Shown: positions 52,747-64,000 of the stretch, in pieces
Numbering within the stretch: the stretch's first letter is position 1
Layout: each line of letters opens with the position of its first letter
Source of the DNA: Fistularia commersonii
Lineage: Eukaryota > Chordata > Actinopteri > Syngnathiformes > Fistulariidae
DNA: 64,000 nt
Direction of reading: 5' to 3'
Assembly (NCBI GenBank): GCA_037954325.1
Contig: JBBMNZ010000009.1
Location: forward strand, 14,262,001 to 14,326,000
The notes under the pieces: model-generated
Database searches by the model: none
Told to the model about the DNA's origin: nothing
The model's input: only the letters and a program-made list of their open reading frames with translations
Program-made: the position numbers and the translations under genes

Positions 52747-53440
52747 CACACTGCATGTCTATTTGGGGACCCTGGAGGACATTTACATTTGTACTCTAAC
52801 CTGAACGTAACCACCACAAAAAAATTCTTCAGAGATTTATGTCCCCACAAAATTAGAAATACCTTATGTTCGTGCATGTGCAGGCTCGTGCACACGCGCA
52901 TGCAGACACTTAATATCCAGATGAAATAACACTGCCGGTGAGGTGTGTTAGTGTTGGCTCAGCTGTCAGTGAGAAGACAGACATCTTCTAATTTTACTGC
53001 TTTGCATTTAAAGTCTTCAGCAGGACATTTTTTCCCCCCGTCCTCCAAAGATCAACAGTTTTCCTTTCTGGTCGTCCTGGGCCAGGGGTTTCTGCGGCTG
53101 CAGTGTCAATGTCTGCGCCATGCATGGGGAGGAATGCGTTTTCTTTTTGGTTTTCTTTGGTTTTCTTTTCGGCTCAGCAGCTGCAGTGCTTCTCTGTTTT
53201 CCTAAGCTCGTTCTTGGGATAGAAAGTCTTAAAAATATGAGTAGAAATAAAACATTTGATCTAATAATGACCAGACCAAACTGAGAATGCGAGTGTCTGG
53301 ACTCAGCAGACAGGGGAGGGGGCCTTGTCCTCTTGCCAGTGAGTGTTAGCGATAATCCCCGCGGATGCTTGGTATGTTTGAATACATGTCTTGTGAGTAC
53401 TGCATTTCAAAATCCGACAACAGGAAAAATACTTGAAGAG
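51873..53440. other. Intergenic, no gene seen
   Basis: Apart from the CA run, unique-looking DNA. The part 52000-52170, with CCATAATGAATTTACC and AAGATTAATTGAACGG, looks like possible conserved noncoding sequence. Confidence 0.6.
52684..52743. repeat. (CA)30 microsatellite
   Basis: A pure CA run. Confidence 0.95.
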
Positions 53441-53499
53441 AGGCTGCTCCCACAGATTAAGATTAGGACAGCAAAACACCTATTTCATTGAGGTGTGAC

Positions 53500-54165
53500 A
53501 GCGGAGTAGAAGGTGGAGGCTGGACTACATCAGGAAGCAGCTCTGCAGCCCCTCTTGTTTGCAGTGGTGATGGGCAGGCTGACAGACAAGGTTAGACATG
53601 AATCTCCATCAACCATCGTGTTTGCAAATGACATTATAATTGTGACAGAATAAATTTGTTTGAATGAGAGGGACCCAAGTGGAATGATGAGGTTACAGGG
53701 AGTTAAGACAAAGAACGTGGGGGTTTTCATGTATTTAGGGTCGAGGGTCCAGAACAATGGAGTGTGTGGAGAAGATGTGAAGAAATGTGTTCAAGTAGGT
53801 TGGAACAGGTGGAAGAAAGTGTCAGGGATGATGTGTGAAAAAAGATAAGATAAGAGATCATCCAGAATGAAAGAGAGTTAGGAGGATCGACGAGATTAGG
53901 AATGAGTCCATCAGAGCGAGAGCACATGTTACATGTCCTAGAGATAAAGTCAGACGGCGATGGTTTGGACATGAACAGAGGAGAGATGGTGAAGATCTGG
54001 GAAGAAGGACGGTGAGGTTGAAACTGCCAGGCAGGAGGCCCAGTGGATGACCGAAGAGGAGATTTATGGATGTAATGAAAGAGGACATATCAGAGAAGAG
54101 GATACAGATGGAGGACGTTGATTCGCTGTAGCGACCCCTTGAGGGAACACCTGAAAGAAAACGAT
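53500..54165 (+). mobile_element. RTE-like LINE, 3' part (same family as 1-1310 and 44326-46335)
   Basis: Forward frames give VMGRLTDKVRHESPSTIVFAND, then MNERDPSGMMRLQGVK, FMYLGSRVQNNGVCGEDVKK and VGWNRWKKVSGMM. In another frame come IRNESIRARAHVTC and RRRWFGHEQRRDGEDLGRR. The end TTCGCTGTAGCGACCCCTTG is the family 3' end, here without a GAA expansion. FAND stands where the active enzyme has FADD, and stops and frameshifts are present, so the copy is dead. The 5' limit is uncertain. Confidence 0.8.
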
Positions 54166-56370
54166 CAATCATGACTCCTACTTCGTAATGATTCTCACCT
54201 GGGACCAGATGACGGTACTGTACAGCATCAGGAAGCAGTCTGATTATTTCAGCTGCTTGTTCTTTAGTGTTTTCTAAATCTATGCTTTGCCTGCATGGCA
54301 CCTCGAAGCTAGCACCTCTCTGGGGTTGCAAGCCAGAGGTTTTATTAGCTATTAGCTGAGGCCACCTTTCATTGTGCGTGTGAATTGTTGAGCAAGTGTG
54401 TGCACGAAGTGTTTATATATTTATACAGTTGTGTGTGTGTGTATGTGTTCAGATCGTGTCTAACAAGCTGCACTGGGGGCGGCACAGCGATTATTGTGCT
54501 GGGGTTCTCATGCATGTTCCCCAACCAACAGGTAAATTACAGGTGTAGCACTGCGTTCAGGTGCAGCATTTATAGAAACATTCAGTGACCTGTAAAGAGT
54601 TTATGCTCGATAAATGTAGCACTGTGGTGTTTCACATGTAAAAGGGAAACAAGACATGTATGGGGTTGATTTTACAGTGAGCCAGACCATTTTTTTTTTT
54701 GTTTTGTTTACACAAGAAGATGACCGGGGATTTCACATGTCAAGTCAAGTTCGCTTAAGTGGCCTGACATCACAAATCAGGATTTATCCTCAAGTGCCCT
54801 GACAGCCTCTGGGCACAACACAGCATCTACAATCAGAGAAGACATTTCCTTATGAAACCCCCCATCTGCAATGCTGGGAGCCTTTGGCAGGGACAAGACA
54901 ACCGTCATCCAGGGCAGACAGGCTTTTATTTGCTGCAGTCACCAACATCAATGGTCTTTTATTTTGGAGATATGTTGAAAAAGCAAAGATGGAGAATATG
55001 ATCACCTTGTTGACCTATGGATGAAGAGTTAAGTCAGTAAGTGAGAGTTATTAAAGAATAATAGCATTGTCTTTGGTTTGGATTCACTGTGAAACTGCTG
55101 ATCGGATCAGATCTGATCATGGTCAGTTTTTTCTTCGATTCTGTTTGTTGTGCCTTCTTGCTCGGTCCAAACTTGCTGGCTATCATTGGATCAACAGATT
55201 AATGTCACGCTGCTTCCTGTCATGGATTTAGTCCAAGGCGCTGCTCTTTTCCTCTCCCTGTTGCCCTCAGGGTTCATGTAGCTGATACTTGAATACAAGA
55301 AAAGAGAAAAAAAATCTTTATTCATCATATTTAACTTGGACTTGACTTTTAACGTCCAAAACTCCTGGGGGATGACAATGTCTGAATCTCTCGGGGGATT
55401 ATGATCCACGTCGAGGATGTCTGGAGAACCAGGTTGTGATCTCCAAGATTCATGTTGTTCTGCACATGTGATGTTTCAGACAAGTGACTGAGCGTCAGAG
55501 CGTTACGTTTATCAAATTCAGGGTTCTCAAGGTTCAGGATCTCGTCTGGGGCGGGAGAAAACAGCCCCGCGCCGCACGAAGGGGCAGAGACATCCTCATC
55601 TGAGGAATTTCTGACTTTATATACCTTCAGAGCAGAAACAAACCTCGGGAATAGTCGCAAAGTGGCCCAAAGTCAATAAAAACCAAAGAAAAAAAAAAAG
55701 TTTGCCTCTCTCCCTGTGCAACTACACCCGTTTCATCTTCACCTTCTGCTCGTCCTCCCTCTTGTGTCTTTTCTCCATCTATCCCTCTGTCTGACCCTCG
55801 TCCCTCTTTCCCTTCCTCCTCGCTCTTTCTCCTTTAGTGGGTCAACATGTCCTGCTTCCACTCCGCATTAAAAATTGTCTTGCTGTATCACGCGACCATT
55901 CCCAGCTGTGACTCATTAAACCTGTGTTTGTGTGCGTGTGTGTGTGCGCAAATGTGTGAGTGTGTTTGTGTATGTGTGTTCACCAGGCCGGGGTAATTCC
56001 CCCTCTGTCTTTGATGAGCAGGTTGGTCCAAGGCTCCAGGCTGAGTTCTGGAAGATGCTTCACACTTGTATGAACTGCTGGTTTTTGTAGTTTTCCACGC
56101 GCCGCTGCAACCCCCTCCACTCCCCCCAACACACACACAGACACTGACACACACACGTGTCAAGTCAGGAGTGTGTTTGTTAGAAAACAGAGAACTTAAG
56201 GAATAATCAATATATGCTGACTTTATGGTCAGGATGTATGTTATTGTTGTAGTTTGAGCTTCTGATTTATTAATGGCTGTCAATCCTCCTCCTGTTCACT
56301 GTTTATTACATGGTTATAAATCAATCTGTTGGCTAAATGTAATCGTTGTATGTCAAAAAAAAAGCTCATG
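54166..56370. other. Intergenic, no gene seen
   Basis: Has short GT runs (54431-54446, 55926-55978) and a CA-rich stretch at 56128-56157. A piece at 54478-54535 may be a SINE-like fragment. No coding content is recognised. Confidence 0.6.
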
Positions 56371-56700
56371 CAGACTATCGTGTTCTCGATCTGTTGGATT
56401 TTGATTGGGCTAGTTTTCCTGCTGTGTGGTTCGGGTGCAGTGTGGACCTGGAGCGGGGCACCTTGATGGTCCGATCCTCGGCTGCAGAAGCTGGCTCAGG
56501 GGTGGTGATCCCCATTTTAAAGAAGGTGTCAGAGCTTGGTCCGAATGACTGCTTGTATGTCGGATCTGTTTCCAGTGAGAGTTGGACTCCGCCAGGGCTG
56601 CCCTTTGTTACCAATTCTGTTCATAACTGTTATGGACAAAATCTCATGGCGCAGTGCGGGCATCGAGGGGATCTGGTTTGGTGGCTTTAAGTAATTACAA
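56371..56700 (+). mobile_element. Rex3-like LINE fragment with collapsed interior
   Basis: Three Rex3 pieces are joined. The stretch near 56460-56500 (GGTCCGATCCTCGGCTGCAG) is like the Rex3 5' region. GGGGTGGTGATCCCCATTTT (about 56499) encodes GVVIPILKK of the RT. Then comes CMSDLFPVRVGLRQGCPL (frame changing) and TVMDKISWRSAGIEGIWFGG. CAGGGCTGCCCTTTGTTACC matches the RQGCPLSP-coding block that is typical of fish Rex3. Large parts between these are missing. Confidence 0.78.
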
Positions 56701-58532
56701 GGCCAGGGGTGGGGGTGTAGGGGTCAAGATGGGGATGGTTACCATTGGACCTTAAAAGTCCAATATCAAAAGTTCCAAACGCCATTAATCTGGATTAATG
56801 AGCTGAAGTACAAGCCTGATAAATCCAGGATTATGATGGAAATGCTGCCACTACAGACCTGCATTAATCTAGCCCTCTCGATATTGTTTTAGATACTTTT
56901 TTCCTGATAAATGAAACCCACACAGAGAGTGGGTAAGTGCTGAGGACCACTGGGCTTGGCCAGAACCTTCAAGTCCTGAGTCATGACATCGTGGGGCTAT
57001 GCTGATGGACACATCCCGAGTTACCTCATGTAGCTGTCTGCCAAGATGTGAAACCAACTGTGGGTGTTTTTTGAGTCAACTGTGAAAATCATGAGCTTTG
57101 GATCACATAACTGGGAGAACCAGATCTCGGATACAAATGGACTGAGTTTTCTTGGTAGGTGGGCGAGGGTTATATAAGAATAATATATATATATTCAGCA
57201 AACAAATTAACAACCTAATAAACAGGATATTTGTAGGAAAAACATCAATAATCATATAACAGTTATTTAATATGACAAACTTACTTTTTTTGACAATTCT
57301 AGACAAAAGATGCACCCCCCCACAGCTAAAAATAATTTATGATGAGTAGGTGTATTCATATTGATGAGTATTTATTGGTTTTTATGTAGGATTTTTTATT
57401 ATATTCATTTAAGCTGCCTCTGCAGAGGTTTTTACTCTGACCCCCCAGCAACCACAAAGTTTTGTATAAACAATTTCAGGTTATTAAATTTATCAACCAA
57501 ATTAACTATAAGTATAATTTTTCCTTTGCTGCAGTGGTACATACTTATGCTGTCTGTTGGAGTATCATCTTGTCTTAAAGCCATGAAAATGAACTTAAAA
57601 GAGCTGTGATTTTTCCTTTGAAATAACTACTCTATAATAACACTTGACATGCCAAAGACTTACATGAAACATGTTAAAATCGCACAGTTTAAAGATAAAA
57701 AAAATAAATAGAACTTTAAAAAACAAAACAAAATTTAAGTAGCCCAGATTCTTCTAAGCTACATTGTTTGAACAAATATTTTTCGCTTCACCTTTTTGGC
57801 AACAGCGGAAGCCGAGTGGATCGTAAAGTCTGTCGTAAAGTTTAAACAAAAATATATAAAAGAATTAAATATTTTAAAAACCCTGAACCTTAAACTCGGG
57901 TGAGCAGTGTGTATATCGTGATGGAAATTGATAAAGCTAATAAAGCCGACTGTGTGATGGACCCCGCACTGTCAGTGTGGGATTCATCTATCAATTATCA
58001 ATCACACACAGGTTTTTTGCAATTTTTTTTTTGCCTTTTTGAACAATTGGAAGCTTGAGTCCAGACAAGAATCAGGGGCAAGACCACGTCAAAACAGCCC
58101 ACGGAGGGGGCAGTTTGCGTACCATTCATACACAAGCTTTGTCAGGAGACCACCATACCTGCCTAATTAATCCTGCCCTTCTTCTACGGCTGTCCAAGGG
58201 CATGATATCACAAAGCCCCTGAACTGTGTCAAGGAGGTTTCAGTGGGGGCTAAATGGAAGCTAAATGGAAAACATTTTAGGGGTGTTGTGATAAAAGAAA
58301 AAAAGAAGAAAAAAACATTCACCATTCAGATGTTATGTAGCACCTTCCGTGTTGTCTCGATAATAAATGTGTAATAAGTGCCAGCGTCTGAGTGCTTTGT
58401 GTAGCCATTTGCTGTCACCTCTTAAATCAGGGAAGATTTTTTTCTAAATTCTGTTTCTACATTTTTTTCTTCCCTGTATTCTGTGTTATATTTTCAAGCA
58501 GGTCCAATTTTTTCCAGCACGGGATAAGGGAT
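56701..58532. other. Intergenic, AT-rich, no gene seen
   Basis: Strongly AT-rich between 57150 and 57900, with no coding content and no recognised element. Confidence 0.65.
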
Positions 58533-58772
58533 GAATTCTTGAGGAAATCTTCTTGTCATGGCCACTGGACTTGAATCTGAGAGGCTTCTTCAGTTCAGAA
58601 CTGAAGAAGCCTCTCAGATTCAAGTCCATTCAAGTCCATTCAAGTCATCCTTCAGTTCTGAAGTTCTCTTGAAGTGCTGAAGTTCTGTTCTCTCAGATAT
58701 AGGTATGAAAACATCTCCAAGTAAAGACATTCAAGTCCAGTGGCCAAGACAGGAAGATTTCAACAGGAATTC
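58533..58772. repeat. Nested inverted repeats made of Penelope-like termini
   Basis: The outer arms 58533-58576 and 58729-58772 are 44 bp each and match at about 38 positions. Inside, 58566-58596 and 58598-58628 form a perfect 31-bp inverted repeat around one base. The sequence TGGACTTGAAT ... GGCTTCTTCAGTTC is shared with the ends of the GIY-YIG element at 50020-50741. A 10-bp unit CAAGTCCATT is repeated at 58621-58646. Confidence 0.85.
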
Positions 58773-58859
58773 GCCCTGACCTGGATGACTGAGAACCTCC
58801 ACAGATAAGGAATGACTTTAACACCATTCTGGTGAGATCTGCAAATCACAACCAAAATC

Positions 58860-60210
58860 CCAAAGTCATTCCATCTTCAACTCCTTATCTGGGGTTGGGT
58901 CGCAGGGGCAGCTGCTGAAGTGGGGAGCCCCATACTTCCCTCTCCCTGGCAACTTCGTCCAGCTCCTCCAGGGGGATTGCAAGGCATTCCCATGCCAGCC
59001 AAGACCCACAGTCTTTCTAGCAAGTCCTGGGTCTTCCTGGGGGCCTCCTCCAGGTTGGACATGCCAAGAAAATCTCATCGGGGAGGTGTCCAGGAGGCAT
59101 CCTGACCAGATGCCCAAGCCACCTCATCTGATTCATCTCAATGCAGAGGAGCATCCCGAATGGCAACACTCCTCACCCTATCTTCTAAGGAGAGGCTGGA
59201 CACCATGCTGAGAAAACTCTATTCAGTTGCTTGGATCAATGATCTTACTCTATTTGTCATGACCCATGGCTCATGGCCGTAGGTGACGGTGGGAACATAG
59301 CTTGACCGGTAAGTTGAGCGCTTTGCCTTTGACTCAACTCTTTCTTTCTCTCTATGACAGACTGTCCACATCACTAATGACGTAGTATCAGTCTGTCTGA
59401 TAATCTTCAACCAGGTAGAGTTCTATGGTAACACGGAACATGGCCCACTCAGACTCAATGTCCCTCACATCCCCCAGGACATAATTGAAGCTCTGTCAGA
59501 GTTGGAAGTTGAAACTCTTTCTGACAAGGTCTCTGCCAGACATTCCCAACAGACCCTAACAATATGCTTGGGTCTGCCAGGTCTGACTGGCATCCCCCCT
59601 CACCCTCTGAGCCACAAGACATGACCACAATCAGTTGATCAGCAAATTGTAGCCCCTGTTTGTTACAGACAGTCCATAACAAGCACAGAAGTCCAGTAAC
59701 AAAACATCACTACATTTCGTATCTGGGGCGCCATTCCTCCCAATGAGGCGCTCTAGGATTCACTGTTGCTTCCACGTGAGCATTAAAGTCTACCAGTCAA
59801 ACAAGGGAGTCCCTGGTAGAAGTGCTTTCTAGTAGCCCCTCTAGGGACCCCAAAAGTTGTGGGTAGGCTGAACTGCTGTTGGGTGCATAGCCACAAATAA
59901 CAGTCAAAACCTGTCCCCTGACCCAAAGGCAGCCACCCTAACCCAAGTCCAGTGGGTGCCATCCTGGCGACCAGGTGCTCACTATTGGTTCCCGCCCCAG
60001 GGCCTGTGATCTGTTTCCTGAAAACTGGGTCCATTTCTGGACTGAGGATCATCTGAGCCCCACTTTGTCTGGTCACTCCCCTGGCAGTTTGAATTATGTG
60101 ACCCTTCAAGGGGGCATACAGCCCTCAACAACATCTCTCCTAGGATCCCTGGGAAGCGCAAACCCCTCCACCACAATGAGATGGCAGCTCGAGGATAGGG
60201 CGAGGAGAAC
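58860..60210 (-). mobile_element. Rex3-like LINE with 5' and 3' parts, middle deleted
   Basis: Minus-strand translation from about 60210 gives the Rex3 5' region (GLRFPGILGEMLLRAVCPLEG, then ARMAPTGLG and CLWLCTQQQFSLPTTFG in shifted frames, the last matching the SSAYPPFLESLEG-type endonuclease stretch). Near 59600-59690 it jumps to FCACYGLSVTNR. From 59410 it continues with STYRSSYVPTVTYGHEPWVM, TNRVRSLIQATE, then MRWLGHLVRMPPGHLP, TWRRPPGRPRT and REREVWGSPLQQLPLRPNP. The element ends near 58860 after GATAAGGAGTTGAAGATGG. Most of the RT is missing and stops are frequent. Confidence 0.82.
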
Positions 60211-62159
60211 TTCCTAAAAGTCTTTTTGTTTCTGTCCCTTTTCAGTCTTCCACTGGGTCAAGCTGCTGTTGCTGTGAAAAAGTAAAGTTTGATTGTATTC
60301 AAGCTTCTCCTGTAATCAACTGTCAATCAAGTTCATTCTGACTTATTTATTGGCTGACCTCAGTGTCAACATGTCATACCGTTGATAGATTGTTCTGCAG
60401 TTTCCCCTGTCATCCTTCCTTCTTCCAGCCCTCCATCGTCCACCCCTGTTATGAAGTATAGTCTCAGTCCCTGACTCTTTTCTTTTTGTAATCATGCTGG
60501 GGACTTGAGGTTTTTTAAAGCCAAGGTAAGATAAACGCCAACCATCAAGTCCATCTGGTGAAAAAACAGGAGAGAGGAAAAGAGGAAACAGCCCGTGTGA
60601 TGTCAGCATGAGGGCAAGGCAGGAGAAGCAGGAGTTTGGGGAGGAAGATAAAATAAAAACAACAAAATGACAGGACGCTGGGATGCTGGAGTAAATTGGT
60701 GGAAAAGATTTTGCAATCATGTCTCCCATATCATTTGCATTCCTGATCTGAGATTAGATCTTTGTGAAGAGATGTTGATATCAGACAAATTTAACTGATA
60801 ACTGTGGTTATGGATTAGAAGCGCAGGAAACAATGTGTTTTTCTTATTTTCCGAATTTGTGATAGAGCTTTATTTGTGATGTAATATCTTTAGTTTTTTT
60901 TCAACTTGAAAAAAAGCTCAAGTGGCACACAATCACACATACACAACACCCACAAGAAGTGATGGGGTTATGACTCATGATACGCTTGATGTCCTTTTCC
61001 TCCAATAATAAGAATTCATCAATATGACTCGGTAAATAAAGGCGTAAAGTACCTAGAAAGTCCTGGAACTCTGGAAATGTATCAAGCTGTCATCGTTTTT
61101 TTATCCCTTCAAGTGTCTTGCAAGAAAAGTCGCATTATAATGTCCACCATATGGAGACTGTTTCTGTGAAACTGAGCAAAAGTAGACTTTTGTGAATGCA
61201 GGTTGCGCACACTAACACACACACCCACCCACACACAGTCATTGAGGCTATTGGACAGTGAACAGGGTGAATCAAAGATAAGGATGTTTTGTCTCAAAAT
61301 AAACAGCCGCACAACGTTTAGGATCCCTTTATGAAACAGCCTGACAACCTTACTGGAACACACAAAAACACACACACACAACCCTTCTGCAACCCTCAGC
61401 CTCTCCAAACACACACATACACACAAGATTAAAAAAACAGAAAAAAAACTTTGACTTACACACACAAGCACAACGGAGGTTAACTAATTCCAGCAAACTA
61501 GCACTTCCCGCCAAATCCAGCAGCTGCAGTGTCGGAACACTTTGAACTGCTGGAGGTCCTAACCAAACGCGTCACCGTGGGTTACAAGCCATCGAACATC
61601 TGGATCTGTAGGTGACTGGGGTTGTGGTGGTGGTGGTGGGAGGGGGGTGTTACTGAGCTGTTGTGTGATTATTAGGCATTGTGAGCGCAAAAAAACTTTG
61701 CCCGAAAATGGTGCAGTTTTGTTGATTTGTTAATGTATGTGTGTGTATGTGTGCATATGTGTGCCACTTAGCCTGTGTCTTCTAAGCACCTTCACTTTAG
61801 CATCTACTCAGTAAGCAGCACTGCCCCTAATTTGCTTTTCAAATTTACAGTCAGATTCACCGTTTCAATTTTTTTTTTTCGACACATCATTTCCCTCTGC
61901 CATACCCCACAAATGCCATCAGTCCAGTAGACTGATGCAGAAGAAAAAAAGGAAGAATGATTAAGATTCATGAATCTTGTCTATATTCCCCCAGCAATCC
62001 CAATATCTAATCAAATGCCACATATATCTATCCCTACCTGCTTTGACTGCCTGGACTGAGATGTCAGATGGAAAATGTTGTATTATCATACAGAGACCAT
62101 ACAATGATGGTATATTACAAAAAAATAGATAAGTAAAAACTATGTACATGTTTATGTAT
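60211..62159. other. Intergenic, no gene seen
   Basis: Short CA runs at 61212-61236 and 61364-61382, and a T run at 61869-61879. No coding content is recognised. Confidence 0.65.
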
Positions 62160-62470
62160 TAGTGGTTGGCGCTTCTGCCTGACAGCAAGAAGGTCCCTGG
62201 TTTGATTCCAATCAGACCTTTCTGTATGGAGTTTGAATATCCTTGTTTTCTCCTGGTTTTACGGTTTCCCCCCAGAATCCCAAAAAGGCTAAATCAGACA
62301 CATGAATTACAGTGTGAATCATTGTATATCTCAATATGTGGCCCTACTATTGCCTGGCGAGCATTCCAGGGTATATCCCGCCTCTCTCCTGATATTAGCT
62401 GGGATAGGCTCAAGCTTCCCCTCCGACCCTGAGTGCAGGATAAGCGGTAGAAGATGGATGGATGAAAGTA
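62160..62470 (+). repeat. tRNA-derived SINE-like element, near complete
   Basis: A tRNA-like head has TGGTTGGCGCTTCTGCC and a B box variant GGTTTGATTCC at 62199-62209. It is followed by TTTCTGTATGGAGTTTGAAT, CGGTTTCCCCCCAGAATCC, AGCTGGGATAGGCT, CCCTGAGTGCAGGATAAGCG and the tail GATGGATGGATG. This is the standard layout of a very abundant fish repeat. The A box is poorly preserved. Confidence 0.75.
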
Positions 62471-62767
62471 AAAGTACAATTAAGTAATCAAAGTATAGCA
62501 GATATAATGAACCTGTTTCAGCAGCCATTGGTATATTAGCTAAGAGAGATAGCCACTAATGCAACGGAGCATCAGAAGCCTAAGGGGTTCCCTGGGGAAA
62601 ATCCCTGCTGACCCAACTTCACACACAAGCAAACACACAAAGCAGCAGACACTGATGTCAGATCTGATGTAAGATCCATCAGACAGTGGCTTCTGTCCCA
62701 TTGATCATTTACAGCAACTGACAGTGATGGACAAATGCAGTTGGAGATATATTTAATTCCAAATTCC

Positions 62768-62822
62768 AGCCTTCCTGCGACCCTGAGTGCAGGATAAGCG
62801 GTATAGATCATGAATGAATGAA
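62768..62822 (+). repeat. 3' tail fragment of the SINE-like repeat
   Basis: CCCTGAGTGCAGGATAAGCG followed by GAATGAATGAATG repeats the end of the element at 62160-62470. Confidence 0.7.
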
Positions 62823-64000
62823 TGCTTGAAATAATCCGCTAATGAAATTGATTTTGACGCCTGATATGTGATTTAATTCATTTCACACCCTCAGTTTATC
62901 TGATTATAAGCGGGATATGCAGTTTTCGACAGTCGTAGAGCTGAGGCGTTGTCAAGGTAATGCCAAGTTCTTGCACATGACTCCGATTATGCTTTCGAAC
63001 TGCAATTAATAGAAAACAATTGCGTATAGTTCAACCTTGAGGGCCTGAAAGGACCATAACAAATATATAAATAAGTGCAATAAATGTGTTTTGGGCGAGT
63101 CGGCATTGCTATTATCTGCACTCGCCCCATATGACGGCTGGAATCGGGGACACAGGGCCAGAAGCTGTTTATTGCTTTCATATGGAGCCAACATGTGTTT
63201 CGCATTTTCTGGGATTTTTTTTCTTTTCTTTTTTACGTTCCAGTGTATTCGCTCACGGTCCTCTTACCTTGAGAGATCATCACGCCAGAGTTATCTAATA
63301 CTAAGAATAACCTGCAGATTCTCTTTTTTTCAGTCAAAGTGCTCCTCTGGTTTCTAAACAGGAAATGGGCGTAAAGGAGGGGTCTTTGATTTGATCTGAC
63401 TTTTTTGTCTGTTCACGTTTTCCTTTGTTGGGATGATATATTCCTCTATATTGACAGAATATGATGGACTGTTGTTCTTGATTTGGAAAAAAAGAAGCAT
63501 TTTATACATATCTGAAGGCCACTGATCAGTGCTTCCACCATGAAGGACCTGGATCTTCAAGGACAATCAGAGGAGGACGGTCTTTGTGGGCTGGTGATGA
63601 TACCCTGGCATGGAGCACTGCAGAACATGACATCAATGGGACATCCTCCAACGTGTTGAAAGGCAAAGCGCATCACTGAAAAACCTCATCAAGGTTCTGC
63701 GGTTCTATGCTGATCGGACCACATATGTGTGTAAACGTGCATGTGTGCGTCCGCGTGCACATACGCCACAAGCTAACCATCACAGGACTCATCCTCTCCA
63801 TGATGTCCATGATTAGCATTTTTTATGAGGGCCAGCAGGAGTGGTGCAGTAAGCTCAAAGCGGGTGTTATTTCTGAGCGATGCAAGTGAGAGAGCACCAG
63901 GGGGGAGGAGTAAACACAGAGAGCGTGACACAGAGAACATCAAGGCCGCTCTTTGGGACATGCATTTGGACCTGTTGACACAGGGGCGTCCCACCTTGAA
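62823..64000. other. Intergenic, no gene seen; possible conserved noncoding DNA
   Basis: The part 63000-63210 is unique-looking, with TGCAATTAATAGAAAACAAT and TTATTGCTTTCATATGGAGC. The last 450 bases contain no recognised gene. Confidence 0.6.

Noticed and set aside
58621..58650. Short 10-bp tandem units resembling a CRISPR array
   Set aside because: There are no spacers; units are directly adjacent and belong to transposon termini in a vertebrate genome.
19681..64000. Search for fgf10 exons or another host gene
   Set aside because: No frame resembling FGF core sequence or any other conserved protein with splice sites was found.

Overview
The window is vertebrate nuclear DNA, most likely from a ray-finned (teleost) fish. 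Exons are split by canonical GT-AG introns. Dinucleotide (CA/GT) microsatellites are very dense, and the dispersed repeats are of fish type: Rex3-type RTE LINEs, a second APE-endonuclease LINE family, a GIY-YIG Penelope-like element, a hAT element and tRNA-derived SINE-like fragments. No bacterial, viral or organellar gene organisation is seen.

One protein-coding gene is supported: the 3' half of nnt, the mitochondrial proton-translocating NAD(P)+ transhydrogenase, on the + strand. Eleven consecutive coding exons (2159 to 17604) keep one reading frame across ten introns. They encode about 550 C-terminal residues: the end of the membrane domain (dII) and the whole NADP(H)-binding domain (dIII), ending in a TGA stop. 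The first exon starts in the middle of a codon, so the 5' exons (NAD-binding dI and the first membrane helices) lie upstream of base 1. A roughly 2 kb 3' UTR follows, closing at a consensus AATAAA at 19655. The introns carry a Rex3 fragment that begins 15 bases after a weak splice donor, a 28-base G run, and paired CA and GT repeats just before the exon at 7957.

Bases 1 to about 1310 hold the 5' part of a minus-strand LINE (5' leader plus APE endonuclease). From about 19.7 kb to 64 kb I see no convincing host gene. This 44 kb holds simple repeats, decayed retroelements (21.6-23.1 kb, 44.3-46.3 kb with a nested hAT, 50.0-50.75 kb, 53.4-54.2 kb, 56.4-56.7 kb, 58.5-60.2 kb), SINE-like fragments (37.0, 40.6, 41.9, 62.2 kb) and stretches of unique-looking AT-rich sequence that could be regulatory. 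In mammals the next gene beyond NNT is FGF10, so this may be the nnt-fgf10 intergenic region; no fgf10 exon was seen.

I found no new enzymatic or defence system. The best signals are structural: a hAT inserted in a LINE with a perfect 8-bp target duplication, a perfect 31-bp inverted repeat built from Penelope-like termini, and large self-complementary microsatellites. All exon borders were placed by eye from splice signals, frame continuity and remembered similarity to vertebrate NNT.
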